Positions 25,073 to 34,153 of a stretch of 37,888 bases of DNA are shown one piece after another. The DNA comes from Myxococcales bacterium (GTDB lineage: Bacteria; Myxococcota_A; UBA9042). The stretch covers positions 1 to 37,888 of the forward strand of contig JAGSHB010000040.1 in assembly GCA_023954815.1 (NCBI GenBank), given 5' to 3'. The translations under genes and the position numbers were made by a program. The number at the start of each line of letters is the position of its first letter. The first letter of the stretch is position 1. The notes beneath the pieces were generated by a model, which was not told the DNA's origin, searched no databases, and was given only the letters and a program-made list of their open reading frames with translations.

Positions 25073-25192
25073 AGGGATAGTCAGCTGTCATGGCAGCTAT
25101 CACTTGATTGGCTCATTCGAAGTCAAGTCCGGTCGGCAGCCAAGCCTCTCTTCGTGAGTCTCTTGGTTGGTTCGGACGACACTTCACACACT

Positions 25193-25265
25193 GGCTCCCT
25201 AGCTCAATTGGTAGAGCATCGGACTCTTAATCCGCAGGTTGAAGGTTCAAGTCCTTCGGGAGTCA
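25193..25265 (+). tRNA. tRNA-Lys (anticodon CTT)
   Basis: The acceptor GGCTCCC pairs with GGGAGTC (one G-T pair). The anticodon loop CTCTTAA gives CTT, and the T-arm is GAAGG-TTCAAGT-CCTTC. The 3-prime CCA is not encoded (ACCC follows). A small AGCTG/CAGCT hairpin lies between this gene and tRNA-His. Confidence 0.97.
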
Positions 25266-25282
25266 CCCCGGTGAAGACGTAC

Positions 25283-25317
25283 AGGCCCCCGTCGCTCGCG
25301 GCGGGGGCCTTGTCGTT
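25283..25317 (+). terminator. Rho-independent terminator after tRNA-Lys
   Basis: AGGCCCCCG (25283-25291) pairs with CGGGGGCCT (25302-25310) around a ten-base loop, followed by TGTCGTTT. The stem is very strong but the T-run is interrupted. Confidence 0.7.
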
Positions 25318-25399
25318 TCCGGGAATGAAGACGCCACAGGCTCGCATTCGTGTGTGCCTACGCGTCTTCAGCACTTGGCAGTGCAAGCGGCCCGACGTT

Positions 25400-25481
25400 G
25401 CGAGAGTGGCGGAATTGGTAGACGCACCAGATTTAGGTTCTGGCGCCTTTGGGTGTGGGGGTTCAAGTCCCCCCTCTCGCA
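25400..25481 (+). tRNA. tRNA-Leu (anticodon TAG)
   Basis: The acceptor GCGAGAG pairs with CTCTCGC. The anticodon stem CCAGA/TCTGG holds the loop TTTAGGT with TAG. The long variable arm typical of a leucine tRNA is present (GCGCCTTTGGGTGT). The CCA is not encoded. It ends 37 bases before the tig start, so tRNA and tig may share a transcript. Confidence 0.97.
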
Positions 25482-25518
25482 CCGGGCAGCCGCATTTGCC
25501 CCCTCTTTGGAGACAGCT

Positions 25519-26931
25519 ATGCAGGTTCAGGTCGAGTCGCTCAGCGCCGCACGTCGGCAGGTCAAAGTGCAGATTCCGGCAGGCGACGTGTCGCGTGTAT
25601 GGAGTCAGGTCGTCCGCCGCATCGGCGCCCGCGTCCGCATCCCTGGCTTTCGCCCTGGCAAAGCTCCGAAACGTCTCCTCGAGCGCCGCTACGGTTCGGC
25701 GATCCGCGAGGAGGTGCTTGAGCGCGTGCTGACCAAAGCCATCCCCGACGCGATCGAAAAGGCTGAATTGCAGCCCCTCGGCCGTCCTGAACTCGACGAT
25801 ATCGGCGAGATCAAAGACGCCACCGAGCTCGACATCACCTTCACGTGCGACGTGCTGCCGACCCTGAGCCTCGATGGCTACATGGGCGCTGAGTACACCG
25901 TCGATCGCGTCGAAGCTGACGACGAAGACATCGATGCTGAGCTCGAGACCCGCCGCCAGCGTGCCGCCGAGGTCATCGACGTCGACGACGCCGCTCAGAC
26001 CGACGATGTGGTGCGTTTCCGCTACTGCTTGCGTGCTGAAGGCCCGGCTGCAGCCGAGGAGCCCGATTGGCAGGAGCGCCGCGTTCCCGTCGGTGGCTCG
26101 ATCGCTTGGTTGTCGGCCCTGGTCGAAGGCAAGTCGAAGACCGACAAGATCGTCACCACCGTCGATGTCCCTGAGGATGAAGACGGTGATTTCGCCGGCA
26201 CGAAAGCCGCGCTCGAAGGCGCAATCCTGGGCGTTCAGCGCCGCGTGGTGCCGGATCTGGACGACACCCTGGCCGAGAAGCTGGGTCTCGCTGACCTCGC
26301 CGCTTTGCGCGAAGAGGCCGCCGCTGAGTGTGCTCGCCGCGCCGAGCGTCGTACGAGCCTCGCCCGCCGTCGTGCCGTCCTGGAGAGCATCCTGGCCAGC
26401 AACGAGGTGGACGCGCCCCGCACGCTCGTCGACCACGAGATCGACAACCGCATGAAGCAGATGTTCGGCGGCATGAACCTGGGTGATAACCCGGCGCTGT
26501 CCCGTTACCTCGGCGAGATGCGCGAGACCATGCGCGCCGAAGCTGAAGTCGGTGTGAAGCAGGCCCTGGTGCTGAGCCACTTGGCTGATTCGCACGAGCT
26601 CGAGGTCACCGAGGAAGACATCGACGCACGCATCGAGACGATGATTGCCGAGATGCCCGACATGGCTGACCGCATCAAAGAGAGCTTCGGCACCGAAGAC
26701 GCCCGCGGCCACCTGCGCTCGCAGATCACCGAAGACAAGGTCCTCGAGCTGATCTTGGAAAAGAGCACGGTGACCGAGGGTGAAGTGCGCCATCTCCGCG
26801 ACCCGGATGAAAAGCCCGAGGAAGCAGAAGCCGCCGCCGCCGAGGCTGACGAAGCCGCTGCTCCTGCTGAGGCCGCCGCCGCCGATGAGGCCGCCGCTCC
26901 TGCCGACGACGCAGAAGCCGCCGCCGAATAA
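25519..26931 (+). CDS. tig: Trigger factor chaperone
   Basis: Trigger factor binds at the ribosome exit tunnel and shields new chains. The start ATG 25519 follows TTTGGAGACAGCT. The 470-residue product has the ribosome-binding signature RIPGFRPGKAPKRLLERRYG (about 35-54), the helical arms (DAPRTLVDHEIDNRMKQM, QITEDKVLELIL), and a middle PPIase-like part (about 165-255). That part is divergent, lacking the usual GxxIPGFE text of FKBP-like domains. The last 40 residues are an acidic Glu/Ala/Pro run. It heads the order tig, clpP, clpX, lon that is widely conserved. Confidence 0.95.
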   Translation: MQVQVESLSAARRQVKVQIPAGDVSRVWSQVVRRIGARVRIPGFRPGKAPKRLLERRYGSAIREEVLERVLTKAIPDAIEKAELQPLGRPELDDIGEIKDATELDITFTCDVLPTLSLDGYMGAEYTVDRVEADDEDIDAELETRRQRAAEVIDVDDAAQTDDVVRFRYCLRAEGPAAAEEPDWQERRVPVGGSIAWLSALVEGKSKTDKIVTTVDVPEDEDGDFAGTKAALEGAILGVQRRVVPDLDDTLAEKLGLADLAALREEAAAECARRAERRTSLARRRAVLESILASNEVDAPRTLVDHEIDNRMKQMFGGMNLGDNPALSRYLGEMRETMRAEAEVGVKQALVLSHLADSHELEVTEEDIDARIETMIAEMPDMADRIKESFGTEDARGHLRSQITEDKVLELILEKSTVTEGEVRHLRDPDEKPEEAEAAAAEADEAAAPAEAAAADEAAAPADDAEAAAE

Positions 26932-26944
26932 TCCCCTGCCGCCG

Positions 26945-26980
26945 GCGACCGATTGGCGCTTGCGGAATAGCGCCGGTCGC
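26945..26980 (+). other. Bulged hairpin between tig and clpP
   Basis: GCGACC plus GGCGC (26945-26959, with the four-base bulge GATT) pair with GCGCC plus GGTCGC (26970-26980) to give 11 pairs around a ten-base loop. There is no T-run after it, so a partial terminator, processing site or stabilising structure is possible. Confidence 0.4.
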
Positions 26981-27068
26981 GCCAGGGTTGGGCCCGCTGT
27001 CCACACCGAGCACCGGTGGGCGTTCCTTTTCCCGTCTTGTTTGGCTGATGCCAACCTGAGAGGCGACC

Positions 27069-27662
27069 ATGTCCTGGGTTATCCCGACCGTCATCGAGAC
27101 CACCCCCCGCGGCGAACGTGAGTGGGGCATCTACTCGCGGCTTTTGCGCGATCGCATTATCTTTCTGGGCTCAGAAGTCACAGATGCGCTGTCGAATTCG
27201 ATCATCGCGCAGCTGCTGGTGCTCGAGAGTGAAGATCCCAAGAAAGAGATCTCGCTGTACATCAACAGCCCTGGCGGCTCGGTGACAGCTGGCTTGGCCA
27301 TCTACGACACCATGCAGTACATCCAGGCCCCGGTCTCGACCATCTGCATCGGTCAGGCGGCGTCCATGGGCGCTGTGCTGCTGGCTGCGGGTGCCAAGGG
27401 TCGGCGCTTCATGCTGCCCCACGCTCGCTCCATGCTGCACCAGCCCCTCGGCGGCTTCAGTGGCCAGGCGACGGATATCGACATCCAGGCCAAAGAGATG
27501 CTCTACATCAAAGGGCTGCTCAACGGCATCGTCGCCAAGCACACGGGCAAGACGTTGGAGCAGGTCAAAGCCGACACGGACCGCGATTACTACCTCAGCG
27601 CGGAAGAGGCGAAGGCCTACGGTTTGATCGATGAAGTGGTGCGGCGCGACGAAGTGGCATAG
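27069..27662 (+). CDS. clpP: ATP-dependent Clp protease proteolytic subunit
   Basis: ClpP is the barrel-shaped serine protease that degrades proteins unfolded by ClpX. The 197-residue product has the full triad: Ser99 in [12 protein letters not shown], His124 in SMLHQPLGG, and Asp173 in [12 protein letters not shown]. The N-terminal loop [13 protein letters not shown] and the [11 protein letters not shown] strand are normal. GAGAGGCGACC precedes ATG 27069. It is followed by clpX after 116 bases, which contain a likely separate promoter. Confidence 0.98.
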   Translation: MSWVIPTVIETTPRGEREWGIYSRLLRDRIIFLGSEVTDALSNSIIAQLLVLESEDPKKEISLYINSPGGSVTAGLAIYDTMQYIQAPVSTICIGQAASMGAVLLAAGAKGRRFMLPHARSMLHQPLGGFSGQATDIDIQAKEMLYIKGLLNGIVAKHTGKTLEQVKADTDRDYYLSAEEAKAYGLIDEVVRRDEVA

Positions 27663-27681
27663 GTCTTTCGCGACGACCTTT

Positions 27682-27710
27682 TTGCAGGACATCGCGTAGA
27701 TTTCTACTAT
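27682..27710 (+). promoter_or_regulatory. Candidate sigma-70 promoter for clpX
   Basis: TTGCAG (27682-27687), 17 bases, then TACTAT (27705-27710), about 70 bases before ATG 27779. It would allow clpX expression apart from clpP. Confidence 0.5.
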
Positions 27711-27778
27711 CGTGCAACTATCGGCCGCTGAGCCGGTAGAGATGCGTCGGATTTCTCCCCCCGACGCCGTGGAGTCAG

Positions 27779-29032
27779 ATGAGCGACCGTCGACGCGATG
27801 CCAGCAACCTCTGCTGTTCATTCTGTGGCAAGAGCCAAAAGGAAGTGAAGAAGCTCATCGCAGGGCCCAGTGTCTACATCTGCGACGAGTGTATCGCCCT
27901 GTGTAACGACATCATCGCCGAGGAAGTGGAGCGGGACGAAAAGGGCCCGGCGCTTCAGGCGGTGCCCAAGCCAAAAGAGCTGCGCAAGACCCTCGATGAG
28001 TACGTCATCGGTCAGGACCGCGCCAAGCGGGTGCTCAGCGTGGCGGTGTACAACCACTACAAGCGCATCGACTACCGCGGCAACAAGCGCAACGACGTCG
28101 AGCTCGCCAAGAGCAACGTGATGCTGGTCGGGCCTACCGGTTCGGGCAAAACGCTGCTGGCGCAGACCCTGGCGCGCGTGCTGAAGGTGCCGTTCACCAT
28201 CGTTGATGCGACCACGCTGACCGAGGCGGGGTACGTCGGTGAGGACGTTGAGAACATCATCGTGCGTCTGTTGGAGGCGGCCGATCACGACGTCGACGCG
28301 GCGATGCGCGGTATCGTCTACATCGACGAGGTCGACAAGATCACCCGCAAGTCTGAAAACCCGTCGATTACCCGCGATGTGTCCGGTGAGGGCGTGCAGC
28401 AGGCCTTGCTCAAGATTCTCGAAGGCACCGTCGCCAACGTGCCGCCCAAGGGTGGTCGCAAGCATCCGCAGCAGGAGTTCATCCAGGTCGACACGACCAA
28501 CATCCTGTTCATCTGCGGTGGTGCGTTCAGCGGGCTCGACAAGATCATCGAGCGCCGGGTCGCCAACAAGACCATCGGTTTTGGCAAAGAAGCAGAGAAC
28601 ATCGACACCGAAGACGTCGGGTCGCTGCTGGCGAAGCTGGCGCCGGAAGATCTGCTCAAGTTCGGCTTGATCCCCGAGTTTATCGGTCGTCTACCCGTCG
28701 TGGCCACGCTCGACGAGCTCGATGAAGACGCGTTGGTGCGCATCTTGAAAGAGCCGAAGAACTCCCTGACCCGCCAGTACGCGCGGCTCATGGAGCTCGA
28801 CGGCATCAAGCTGAGCTTCACCGCTGACGCACTCAAGGCGGCGGCGGCAAAGGCGATCAAGCTCAAGACAGGTGCCCGTGGTCTGCGCGCGATCATGGAA
28901 GAGGCGATGCTCGACGTGATGTACGAGGTGCCCGGTAGCGACAACGTCGACGAAGTGGTGATCAACGAAGAGACCGTCACCCACGGCGCCTACCCCATCG
29001 TCGGTCTGAAGACGGAAGCTGCTGCGTCCTAA
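27779..29032 (+). CDS. clpX: ATP-dependent Clp protease ATP-binding subunit ClpX
   Basis: ClpX unfolds substrates and feeds them to ClpP. The 417-residue protein has the N-terminal zinc-binding domain (Cys13, Cys16, Cys35, Cys38), Walker A GPTGSGKT (118-125), pore loop GYVGEDVE, Walker B VYIDEVDK, the ClpP-docking loop IGFG (in NKTIGFGK), and sensor 2 [20 protein letters not shown]. The start ATG follows GTGGAGTCAG. All functional elements are intact and the length is normal. Confidence 0.98.
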   Translation: MSDRRRDASNLCCSFCGKSQKEVKKLIAGPSVYICDECIALCNDIIAEEVERDEKGPALQAVPKPKELRKTLDEYVIGQDRAKRVLSVAVYNHYKRIDYRGNKRNDVELAKSNVMLVGPTGSGKTLLAQTLARVLKVPFTIVDATTLTEAGYVGEDVENIIVRLLEAADHDVDAAMRGIVYIDEVDKITRKSENPSITRDVSGEGVQQALLKILEGTVANVPPKGGRKHPQQEFIQVDTTNILFICGGAFSGLDKIIERRVANKTIGFGKEAENIDTEDVGSLLAKLAPEDLLKFGLIPEFIGRLPVVATLDELDEDALVRILKEPKNSLTRQYARLMELDGIKLSFTADALKAAAAKAIKLKTGARGLRAIMEEAMLDVMYEVPGSDNVDEVVINEETVTHGAYPIVGLKTEAAAS

Positions 29033-29202
29033 GCGAGCTGTTTTCGCGCTGTATCCCTGATTTTTCAGCCTCATTTCGCGTTTTGGGCGCCTGATCTCTC
29101 CGGTCGGGCGGTCCTTCTTTACAAATCCGTCTGCGGATAGGACGACCCCGCGCGCTTTTTCGCCGAGCGAGTGCATCTTTTGCGCCCCGACCCGTTGCGC
29201 GA

Positions 29203-29233
29203 GTTGTCTGGCGTGTTTGATTGGCCCCTGTAT
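29203..29233 (+). promoter_or_regulatory. Candidate heat-shock (sigma-32-like) promoter for lon
   Basis: GTTGTCT (29203-29209), 15 bases, then CCCCTGTAT (29225-29233) resembles the sigma-32 -10 box CCCCATNT with a weak -35. It is about 40 bases before ATG 29276. The rest of 29033-29275 shows no gene. Confidence 0.3.
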
Positions 29234-29275
29234 GGTGAGCCCGTTGCGCTCAGCCAGTAGGACTTAGGAGCTCGT

Positions 29276-31657
29276 ATGCAGACTGCTCAATTGCCCGTCA
29301 TTCCGCTTCGCGGCGTCGTGGTATTTCCCCAAATGGTCGCTTCCCTCTTCGTGGGTCGGCCGCGTTCCTCCGCTGCCCTTGAGGCGGCGCTGGCACGTGA
29401 AGACAAGGCCATCGTCTTGGTGGCTCAGATCAACGCGCGGGACAATGACCCCGCCGCTGGTGATCTGTACGACGTCGCCTGTTTGGCGCAGGTCGACAAG
29501 GTGCTGCGGTTGCCCGACGGCACGATGAAAGTGAGCGTGCAGGGCGTCGACCGCGTGCGCGTGCAGTCGCTCTCTCCCGAGGGGGAGTTCTTGAGCGCCG
29601 TGGTGAGCCCGCTGAGCGCCGAGATGGAGATTGGACCTATCGAAGGCGACCCCGTCGAAGAGCTGGTTGGGCGCGTTCGCACTGCTTTTGAGGCCTTTGC
29701 GCGCGCAAGCCGCCGGGTGCCGCCGGAGGTGGTGGCGAGTGTCATCTCGATTGAAGAGTCCGGTCACTTGGCCGATATGGTCGCCGCTCACATGGGCCTG
29801 AAGGTCGGTGAACGCCAGCAGATCTTGGCCTTGTTACCCCTCCTGCCGCGGCTCGCTCGCTTGTTGGAGCTGATCGAGGCCGAGACTGAGGTCGCCAACG
29901 TCGAGCGTCGGATCCGCAAGAAGGTCGGCGTCACAGAGAGCGCTGGTCCGCGGGTCGGTGGCGACGAGAGTGAGGGGGACGAGTTCAAGAGTGAGCTCGA
30001 AGATCTCGCCCGTGAAATCACCGACAAAGACCTGCCCGACGAGGCCAAACAGCGGCTGGAGCGCGAGTTCCGCAAGCTCAAGATGATGAACCCCATGTCG
30101 GCGGAATCCGGCGTGCTGCGAACCTACATCGACTGGGTGCTGAGCCTGCCCTGGTCGGAGATGAGCGAGGACGTGCTCGACATCGTCGAGGCGCAGCGGG
30201 TCCTGGACGCGGATCACTACGGCTTGGAAAAGGCCAAAGAGCGCATCATCGAGTACTTGGCGGTGCAGCAGCTCACCGGCGGCGTCGGAAAGGGCCCGAT
30301 CCTCTGTCTCGCTGGTCCTCCCGGCGTCGGTAAGACGTCCTTGGCCAAGAGCATCGCTCGGTCGACGGGTCGCAAGTTCGTGCGCATCAGCCTCGGCGGT
30401 GTGCGCGATGAGGCCGAGATTCGCGGTCACCGGCGGACCTACGTCGGCGCGCTGCCCGGCAAGATCATCCACGCGCTGAAAAAGGCGGGCACGTCCAATC
30501 CGGTCATCTTGCTCGACGAGATCGATAAGATGAGCATGGACTTCCGGGGTGATCCGAGCTCGGCGCTGCTCGAAGTGCTCGATACGGAGCAAAACGAGGC
30601 CTTTGTCGATCACTACATCGACCTGGATTACGATCTGAGCAAGGTCTTGTTCGTCGCCACGGCCAACTTCCTGCAGTCGATTCCGATCCCGCTCAAGGAC
30701 AGGCTCGAGATCATTGAGCTCGGCGGCTACACCGAGCTCGATAAGCTGCAGATCGCCAAGCAGTACCTGGTGCCGCGGCAGGTCAAGGACAACGGCCTGT
30801 CCGACATCGACGTGAAGTTCTCCGAGGAGACCCTCAAGCTGCTCATCGGTAGCTACACGCGAGAAGCCGGTGTGCGCTCTTTGGAGCGGCAAATCGGCGG
30901 TGTTTGCCGGAAACTGGCTCGTGAATCCCTGGAGACCAAGCGCAAGCGCAAGCGTCTTCGCATCACGCCGAACAAGGCCCGCAAGCTGCTCGGCGCCGAG
31001 AAGTTCACCGACCGGGCCCACGAGGGCAAAGACCGGATGGGCGTGGTCAACGGCTTGGCTGTGACGTCTGTGGGCGGTGATTTGCTGCAGGTCGAGGTCG
31101 CGGTGTTGCCCGGCAAGGGCAAGCTGACCTTTACCGGCAAGCTCGGCGATGTGATGCAGGAGTCAGTTCAGGCGGCTATGAGCTACGTGCGGGCGCGGGC
31201 TGAGGCGCTGCAGCTCGACAAGACCTTCTACGAAAAGGTCGACGTGCACGTGCACTTCCCGGAAGGCGCCGTGCCGAAGGATGGGCCCAGCGCGGGTATC
31301 GCCATCGCCACAGGTCTGGTCAGCGCGCTGACCCAGGTGCCGGTGCGGTATGACATCGCGATGACCGGCGAAGTGACGTTGCGCGGCCGGGTCCTGCCCA
31401 TCGGCGGACTGAAGCAGAAGGTCATCGCTGCGCACCGAGCCGGCATCCATACGGTGCTCGTGCCGAAGGAAAATGAGCGTCACGTCGAGGACATCCCCAA
31501 GGAAGTGCTCAAGGACATGGAGCTGATCTTTGTCGAGCACGCTGACGAGGTGTTGCGCAACGCCCTGCGGCTCGAAGACGCCAAGGGGTTCCTGCCCGAG
31601 CCCTTCGGCATCAGCGCCGACTACCTCGGTATCTCAACACGACCGACGGCGCACTAG
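29276..31657 (+). CDS. lon: ATP-dependent protease Lon
   Basis: Lon degrades misfolded and regulatory proteins. The 793-residue product has an N-terminal substrate-binding domain starting [16 protein letters not shown], Walker A GPPGVGKT (347-354), Walker [12 protein letters not shown], and the protease domain with Ser672 in [10 protein letters not shown] and Lys715 in [13 protein letters not shown] 29276 follows AGGAGCTCGT. The length is normal for LonA. It ends the tig-clpP-clpX-lon block and converges with the arginase-fold gene. Confidence 0.98.
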   Translation: MQTAQLPVIPLRGVVVFPQMVASLFVGRPRSSAALEAALAREDKAIVLVAQINARDNDPAAGDLYDVACLAQVDKVLRLPDGTMKVSVQGVDRVRVQSLSPEGEFLSAVVSPLSAEMEIGPIEGDPVEELVGRVRTAFEAFARASRRVPPEVVASVISIEESGHLADMVAAHMGLKVGERQQILALLPLLPRLARLLELIEAETEVANVERRIRKKVGVTESAGPRVGGDESEGDEFKSELEDLAREITDKDLPDEAKQRLEREFRKLKMMNPMSAESGVLRTYIDWVLSLPWSEMSEDVLDIVEAQRVLDADHYGLEKAKERIIEYLAVQQLTGGVGKGPILCLAGPPGVGKTSLAKSIARSTGRKFVRISLGGVRDEAEIRGHRRTYVGALPGKIIHALKKAGTSNPVILLDEIDKMSMDFRGDPSSALLEVLDTEQNEAFVDHYIDLDYDLSKVLFVATANFLQSIPIPLKDRLEIIELGGYTELDKLQIAKQYLVPRQVKDNGLSDIDVKFSEETLKLLIGSYTREAGVRSLERQIGGVCRKLARESLETKRKRKRLRITPNKARKLLGAEKFTDRAHEGKDRMGVVNGLAVTSVGGDLLQVEVAVLPGKGKLTFTGKLGDVMQESVQAAMSYVRARAEALQLDKTFYEKVDVHVHFPEGAVPKDGPSAGIAIATGLVSALTQVPVRYDIAMTGEVTLRGRVLPIGGLKQKVIAAHRAGIHTVLVPKENERHVEDIPKEVLKDMELIFVEHADEVLRNALRLEDAKGFLPEPFGISADYLGISTRPTAH

Positions 31658-31659
31658 CG

Positions 31660-31708
31660 CCAGCCCGAACTGCGCTCAAACCTCTGATTATCAGGCAGTT
31701 AGCGCTGG
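31660..31708. terminator. Bidirectional-looking hairpin between lon and the arginase-fold gene
   Basis: CCAGC pairs with GCTGG (31660-31664 with 31704-31708), AACTG with CAGTT (31668-31672 with 31696-31700), with symmetric three-base internal loops. A CTGA/TCAG stem (31684-31694) sits inside. It lies between two convergent stops but lacks a T-run. Confidence 0.4.
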
Positions 31709-31709
31709 G

Positions 31710-32729
31710 TCAGCGCGTCTGGGTGATGTAGCTCCACGCGATGCGTGCGGCCAGTCGCCCGGTCATGCCGTCTCTGTCGAAGCGCGGGTTGAGCCCGTAG
31801 ATACTCAGCTGGGTGGGGCAGGGCGATGACGCCAGGGCCTCGGCACCGCGCACGATGGCGGCCGCGGGGACGCCCGTCGCTATGGGTTCGGCAACGCCGG
31901 GCGCCTGGGCCTGCGACAGCGCGCTCAGGTCGACGCTGAGCGCCACGGCCGTGCATCTCGCCGTCAACGACGACAGCTCATCGAGCAGCGAGGTGGTGGC
32001 TGTGCGCCCCTCGCCAAGGTCGGGCCACCAGCGCATCACGACGCCCTGCTCCCGCAAGAAACGGACGTGCTTGGCGCTGCTCTCGCTGCGCTGAAGTCCC
32101 CATAATACGGTGTTTTCGCCCGAAAGCTGCGAGGCGCTCTCGCCCAACAAGCGACGTATGGCGGTGCCGTCATGGGGCTCGCCTTCGTGCACAAACGCGT
32201 CGGGTCGGGCGTCGATGTTGACCAACCCGCAGCGGGCAGCACCGCCATTGCGCCGAACCCACCGACCGAGGCCGAGGATTTCGCCGTAGAGGTTGTCTTG
32301 GCTGCCGCCGATGACCATGAGTCGTGCCTTGGGAAAACGGCCGCGCAGCACGTCCGTGACCTCGCCGAGTCGGGCGTGGGTCTCGTCGGTGCGACCGGCG
32401 CTGATGAGGTCGCCAGCGTCCAAAATACTGCCCGCCTTCCAGCCCTCTGGCGCATGCAGACGCCAGAAGTACTCACGGAAGCGCTGGGGCCCGTCCACTG
32501 CGCCAAGCCGACTCCCTCGCAGGCCCGCGCCGCGATCGCTCGCTACGCCCAGCAAGATGGCTTGCACGGCGTCAGCGCTCGGGTTGCCCTCCAGCGAGAC
32601 CATGAGGCTGCCCATGCGCAGGTCATCACGGCTGCGCGGCGGGGGCCTGCGGGTCGTGTCGAAGCGCACATAGCGCAAGGTGTCTGTCCCGCCCTTTTTA
32701 GCCGGACCTTCGCCGTCTCGCTTCGCCAT
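31710..32729 (-). CDS. Arginase/agmatinase-fold protein lacking metal ligands
   Basis: The 339-residue product fits the ureohydrolase fold and most resembles the formimidoylglutamase/agmatinase branch. It keeps the order of the three metal motifs but with changes. GGSQDN (141-146) replaces GGDHS or GGGHE, so the His ligand is Gln144. NIDARPD (171-177) replaces DAHxD, with Arg175 for His. SVDLSALSQAQAPG (265-278) replaces SxDxD-type text, with Ser269 for Asp. Three of six manganese ligands are therefore lost, so hydrolysis of a guanidino substrate is unlikely. ATG 32729 follows AGGAGGCGCGC. Confidence 0.8.
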   Translation of the reverse strand: MAKRDGEGPAKKGGTDTLRYVRFDTTRRPPPRSRDDLRMGSLMVSLEGNPSADAVQAILLGVASDRGAGLRGSRLGAVDGPQRFREYFWRLHAPEGWKAGSILDAGDLISAGRTDETHARLGEVTDVLRGRFPKARLMVIGGSQDNLYGEILGLGRWVRRNGGAARCGLVNIDARPDAFVHEGEPHDGTAIRRLLGESASQLSGENTVLWGLQRSESSAKHVRFLREQGVVMRWWPDLGEGRTATTSLLDELSSLTARCTAVALSVDLSALSQAQAPGVAEPIATGVPAAAIVRGAEALASSPCPTQLSIYGLNPRFDRDGMTGRLAARIAWSYITQTR

Positions 32730-32756
32730 GCGCGCCTCCTGAGTGAAAAACTAGCA

Positions 32757-32792
32757 GCGTGCTGCGACACTCATTTTATTGACGCCGCACGC
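32757..32792 (-). repeat. Stem-loop repeat, copy A
   Basis: GCGTGC-T-GCG pairs with CGC-C-GCACGC around a 16-base loop (32767-32782). The repeat matches copy B (32867-32902) at all but one base. Read on the minus strand it is followed by TAGTTTTT (T-run at 32750-32746), so it could also stop transcription, just before the arginase-fold gene. Confidence 0.7.
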
Positions 32793-32807
32793 AGCCAGGG
32801 ATGGGGA

Positions 32808-32846
32808 AGTCGCGGCTTGCCGCGACTGGGGGCGCTCGTAGCCCCC
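32808..32846. repeat. Two further hairpins between the repeat copies
   Basis: AGTCGCGGC-TT-GCCGCGACT (32808-32827) is a perfect nine-pair stem. It is followed directly by GGGGGC-(seven bases)-GCCCCC (32828-32846). No gene lies in this stretch. Confidence 0.65.
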
Positions 32847-32857
32847 CCATAGAACAG

Positions 32858-32909
32858 AAAAGTAGGAGCGTGCTGCGACACTCATTTTAATGACGCCGCA
32901 CGCTCCTAC
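32858..32909 (-). terminator. Terminator / stem-loop repeat, copy B
   Basis: On the minus strand a 16-pair stem with one mismatch (32909-32894 with 32877-32862) is followed by TTTT (32861-32858). It overlaps the stop codon of the TPR lipoprotein gene and should end its transcript. The inner part is the same repeat as copy A. Confidence 0.75.
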
Positions 32910-34099
32910 GGAACCACTTTCATCTTATACTTTGTCGGGTCCTTGCTCTGGCCTTTGCGCCGCGCATCCTGGCGCAGCAACGCCTTCATCCGCGAGAGCT
33001 GCGCCTTGGACTTGCTGATCCATGCCCCACCCGCGCCAATGCGCGACGCTAGGGCGATGTTTTTCTCAAAGATCACCACCGCCCGTTTGGCGAGATGGCC
33101 CGTATGCTTGAGCAGCTCGTCCTTGTAGGCCTGCTTTGTGAGCTCATCGAGCCCATCGGGCACCTCGGCTTTGTAGATATCGTCGATCAGCCGCGCGTAG
33201 AGGTTGCCGATGCGATACCCCGCCGCCAGGGACCACTTGGGGTGGTGCAGGCGCACCGCGCGGAAGTAGGAGGACTGGGCCTTGAGGAAGAGGTTGGCTT
33301 TGTCCTCCAAGTCGCGGCGCATGCGGGCCACCGGTAGCTTGAAGCGGATGGTCTCAAACAGCTCGCGGTAGATCTCGCCGCGCTGATAGTAGGCCAGCGG
33401 CACCCAGTGACTCGTCGCGACCGGCCGCAAGTCACGGTGCCTATCGTACAGGCGCTGCGTCTTGCGAAACGCCTTATCGGCCGCGTGGATCTTCCCCGCC
33501 AGCTTGAGGTTGAGCCCCTGACGCGTGACCGCCTCCAGGTGATCGAGGACCCCCAGCTCGCCGCCGATGAGCCGGATGACGTCGGGGTCGGTCAGCATGG
33601 CGCCGTAGACGGCGCCGGCCTGTACGTAGCGTTTGCGATAGTGCAGAGATTCGGCCAGCACGAAGACCGCGTCACGGGCGTCTCGACTGCCTGCCCCATG
33701 GCGTGCGGCGTGGCGAAATCGGTCGCTGGCCTCTTTGTATCGGCCGAGGCGCATGAGCCCGAGTCCGGCGTTGTAGCGCACGGCCCCCATGCCTTCGTGA
33801 TCGGGATACTCGCTGGCGATGATGTCGAAGAGCTCGACCGCTTCTTTCCAACGCTTGTCTTTGAATGCGGCGACCGCATCTGATCGCAACACCTCAAAAT
33901 CGCGGACATACACGCGGCGACCTGAGGGGGTCGTGCGCACCTTGAAGACGATGGGCTTGAGCGCAATCGGTTGCGCGCCGCCGCCGCAGCCTGCCGCCAT
34001 GAGGACGGCGAGCATCACGAGCACAGCTGCGCGGGCTGCTGGGAGCGGCGCATGGAGACAAGGCGCGTTGCCGTTTGGCGGGGAGTCCTGGGCCGACAC
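32906..34099 (-). CDS. TPR-repeat lipoprotein
   Basis: I take GTG 34099, five bases after AAGGAG, as the start; GTG 34105 is too close to that site. The 397-residue product has an Ala/Leu signal ending in the lipobox LMAAGC (Cys38). Helical TPR-like repeats follow: AVAAFKDKRWKEAVELFDIIASEYPDHE, then VRYNAGLGLMRLGRYKEASDRF and VFVLAESLHYRKRYVQAGAVY. The C-terminal third is helical with no recognised domain. Such lipoproteins often act in envelope assembly, but the role here is unknown. It follows hisS by about 55 bases and probably shares its transcript. Confidence 0.85.
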   Translation of the reverse strand: MSAQDSPPNGNAPCLHAPLPAARAAVLVMLAVLMAAGCGGGAQPIALKPIVFKVRTTPSGRRVYVRDFEVLRSDAVAAFKDKRWKEAVELFDIIASEYPDHEGMGAVRYNAGLGLMRLGRYKEASDRFRHAARHGAGSRDARDAVFVLAESLHYRKRYVQAGAVYGAMLTDPDVIRLIGGELGVLDHLEAVTRQGLNLKLAGKIHAADKAFRKTQRLYDRHRDLRPVATSHWVPLAYYQRGEIYRELFETIRFKLPVARMRRDLEDKANLFLKAQSSYFRAVRLHHPKWSLAAGYRIGNLYARLIDDIYKAEVPDGLDELTKQAYKDELLKHTGHLAKRAVVIFEKNIALASRIGAGGAWISKSKAQLSRMKALLRQDARRKGQSKDPTKYKMKVVP

Positions 34100-34153
34100 G
34101 CTCACTCCTTATCTGTGGCCAGTTTACAGCTGGTAGCCCATGAATTCAGGCGA

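Noticed and set aside
25204-27054. A 616-codon open frame on the minus strand opposite tig
   Set aside because: It lies wholly antisense to trigger factor and crosses the tRNA-Lys and tRNA-Leu genes. Its length reflects codon bias of GC-rich DNA, and the product has no recognisable domain.
29834-31021. A 395-codon open frame on the minus strand opposite lon
   Set aside because: It mirrors the Lon coding sequence, has no own start signals, and its translation is low in recognisable motifs.
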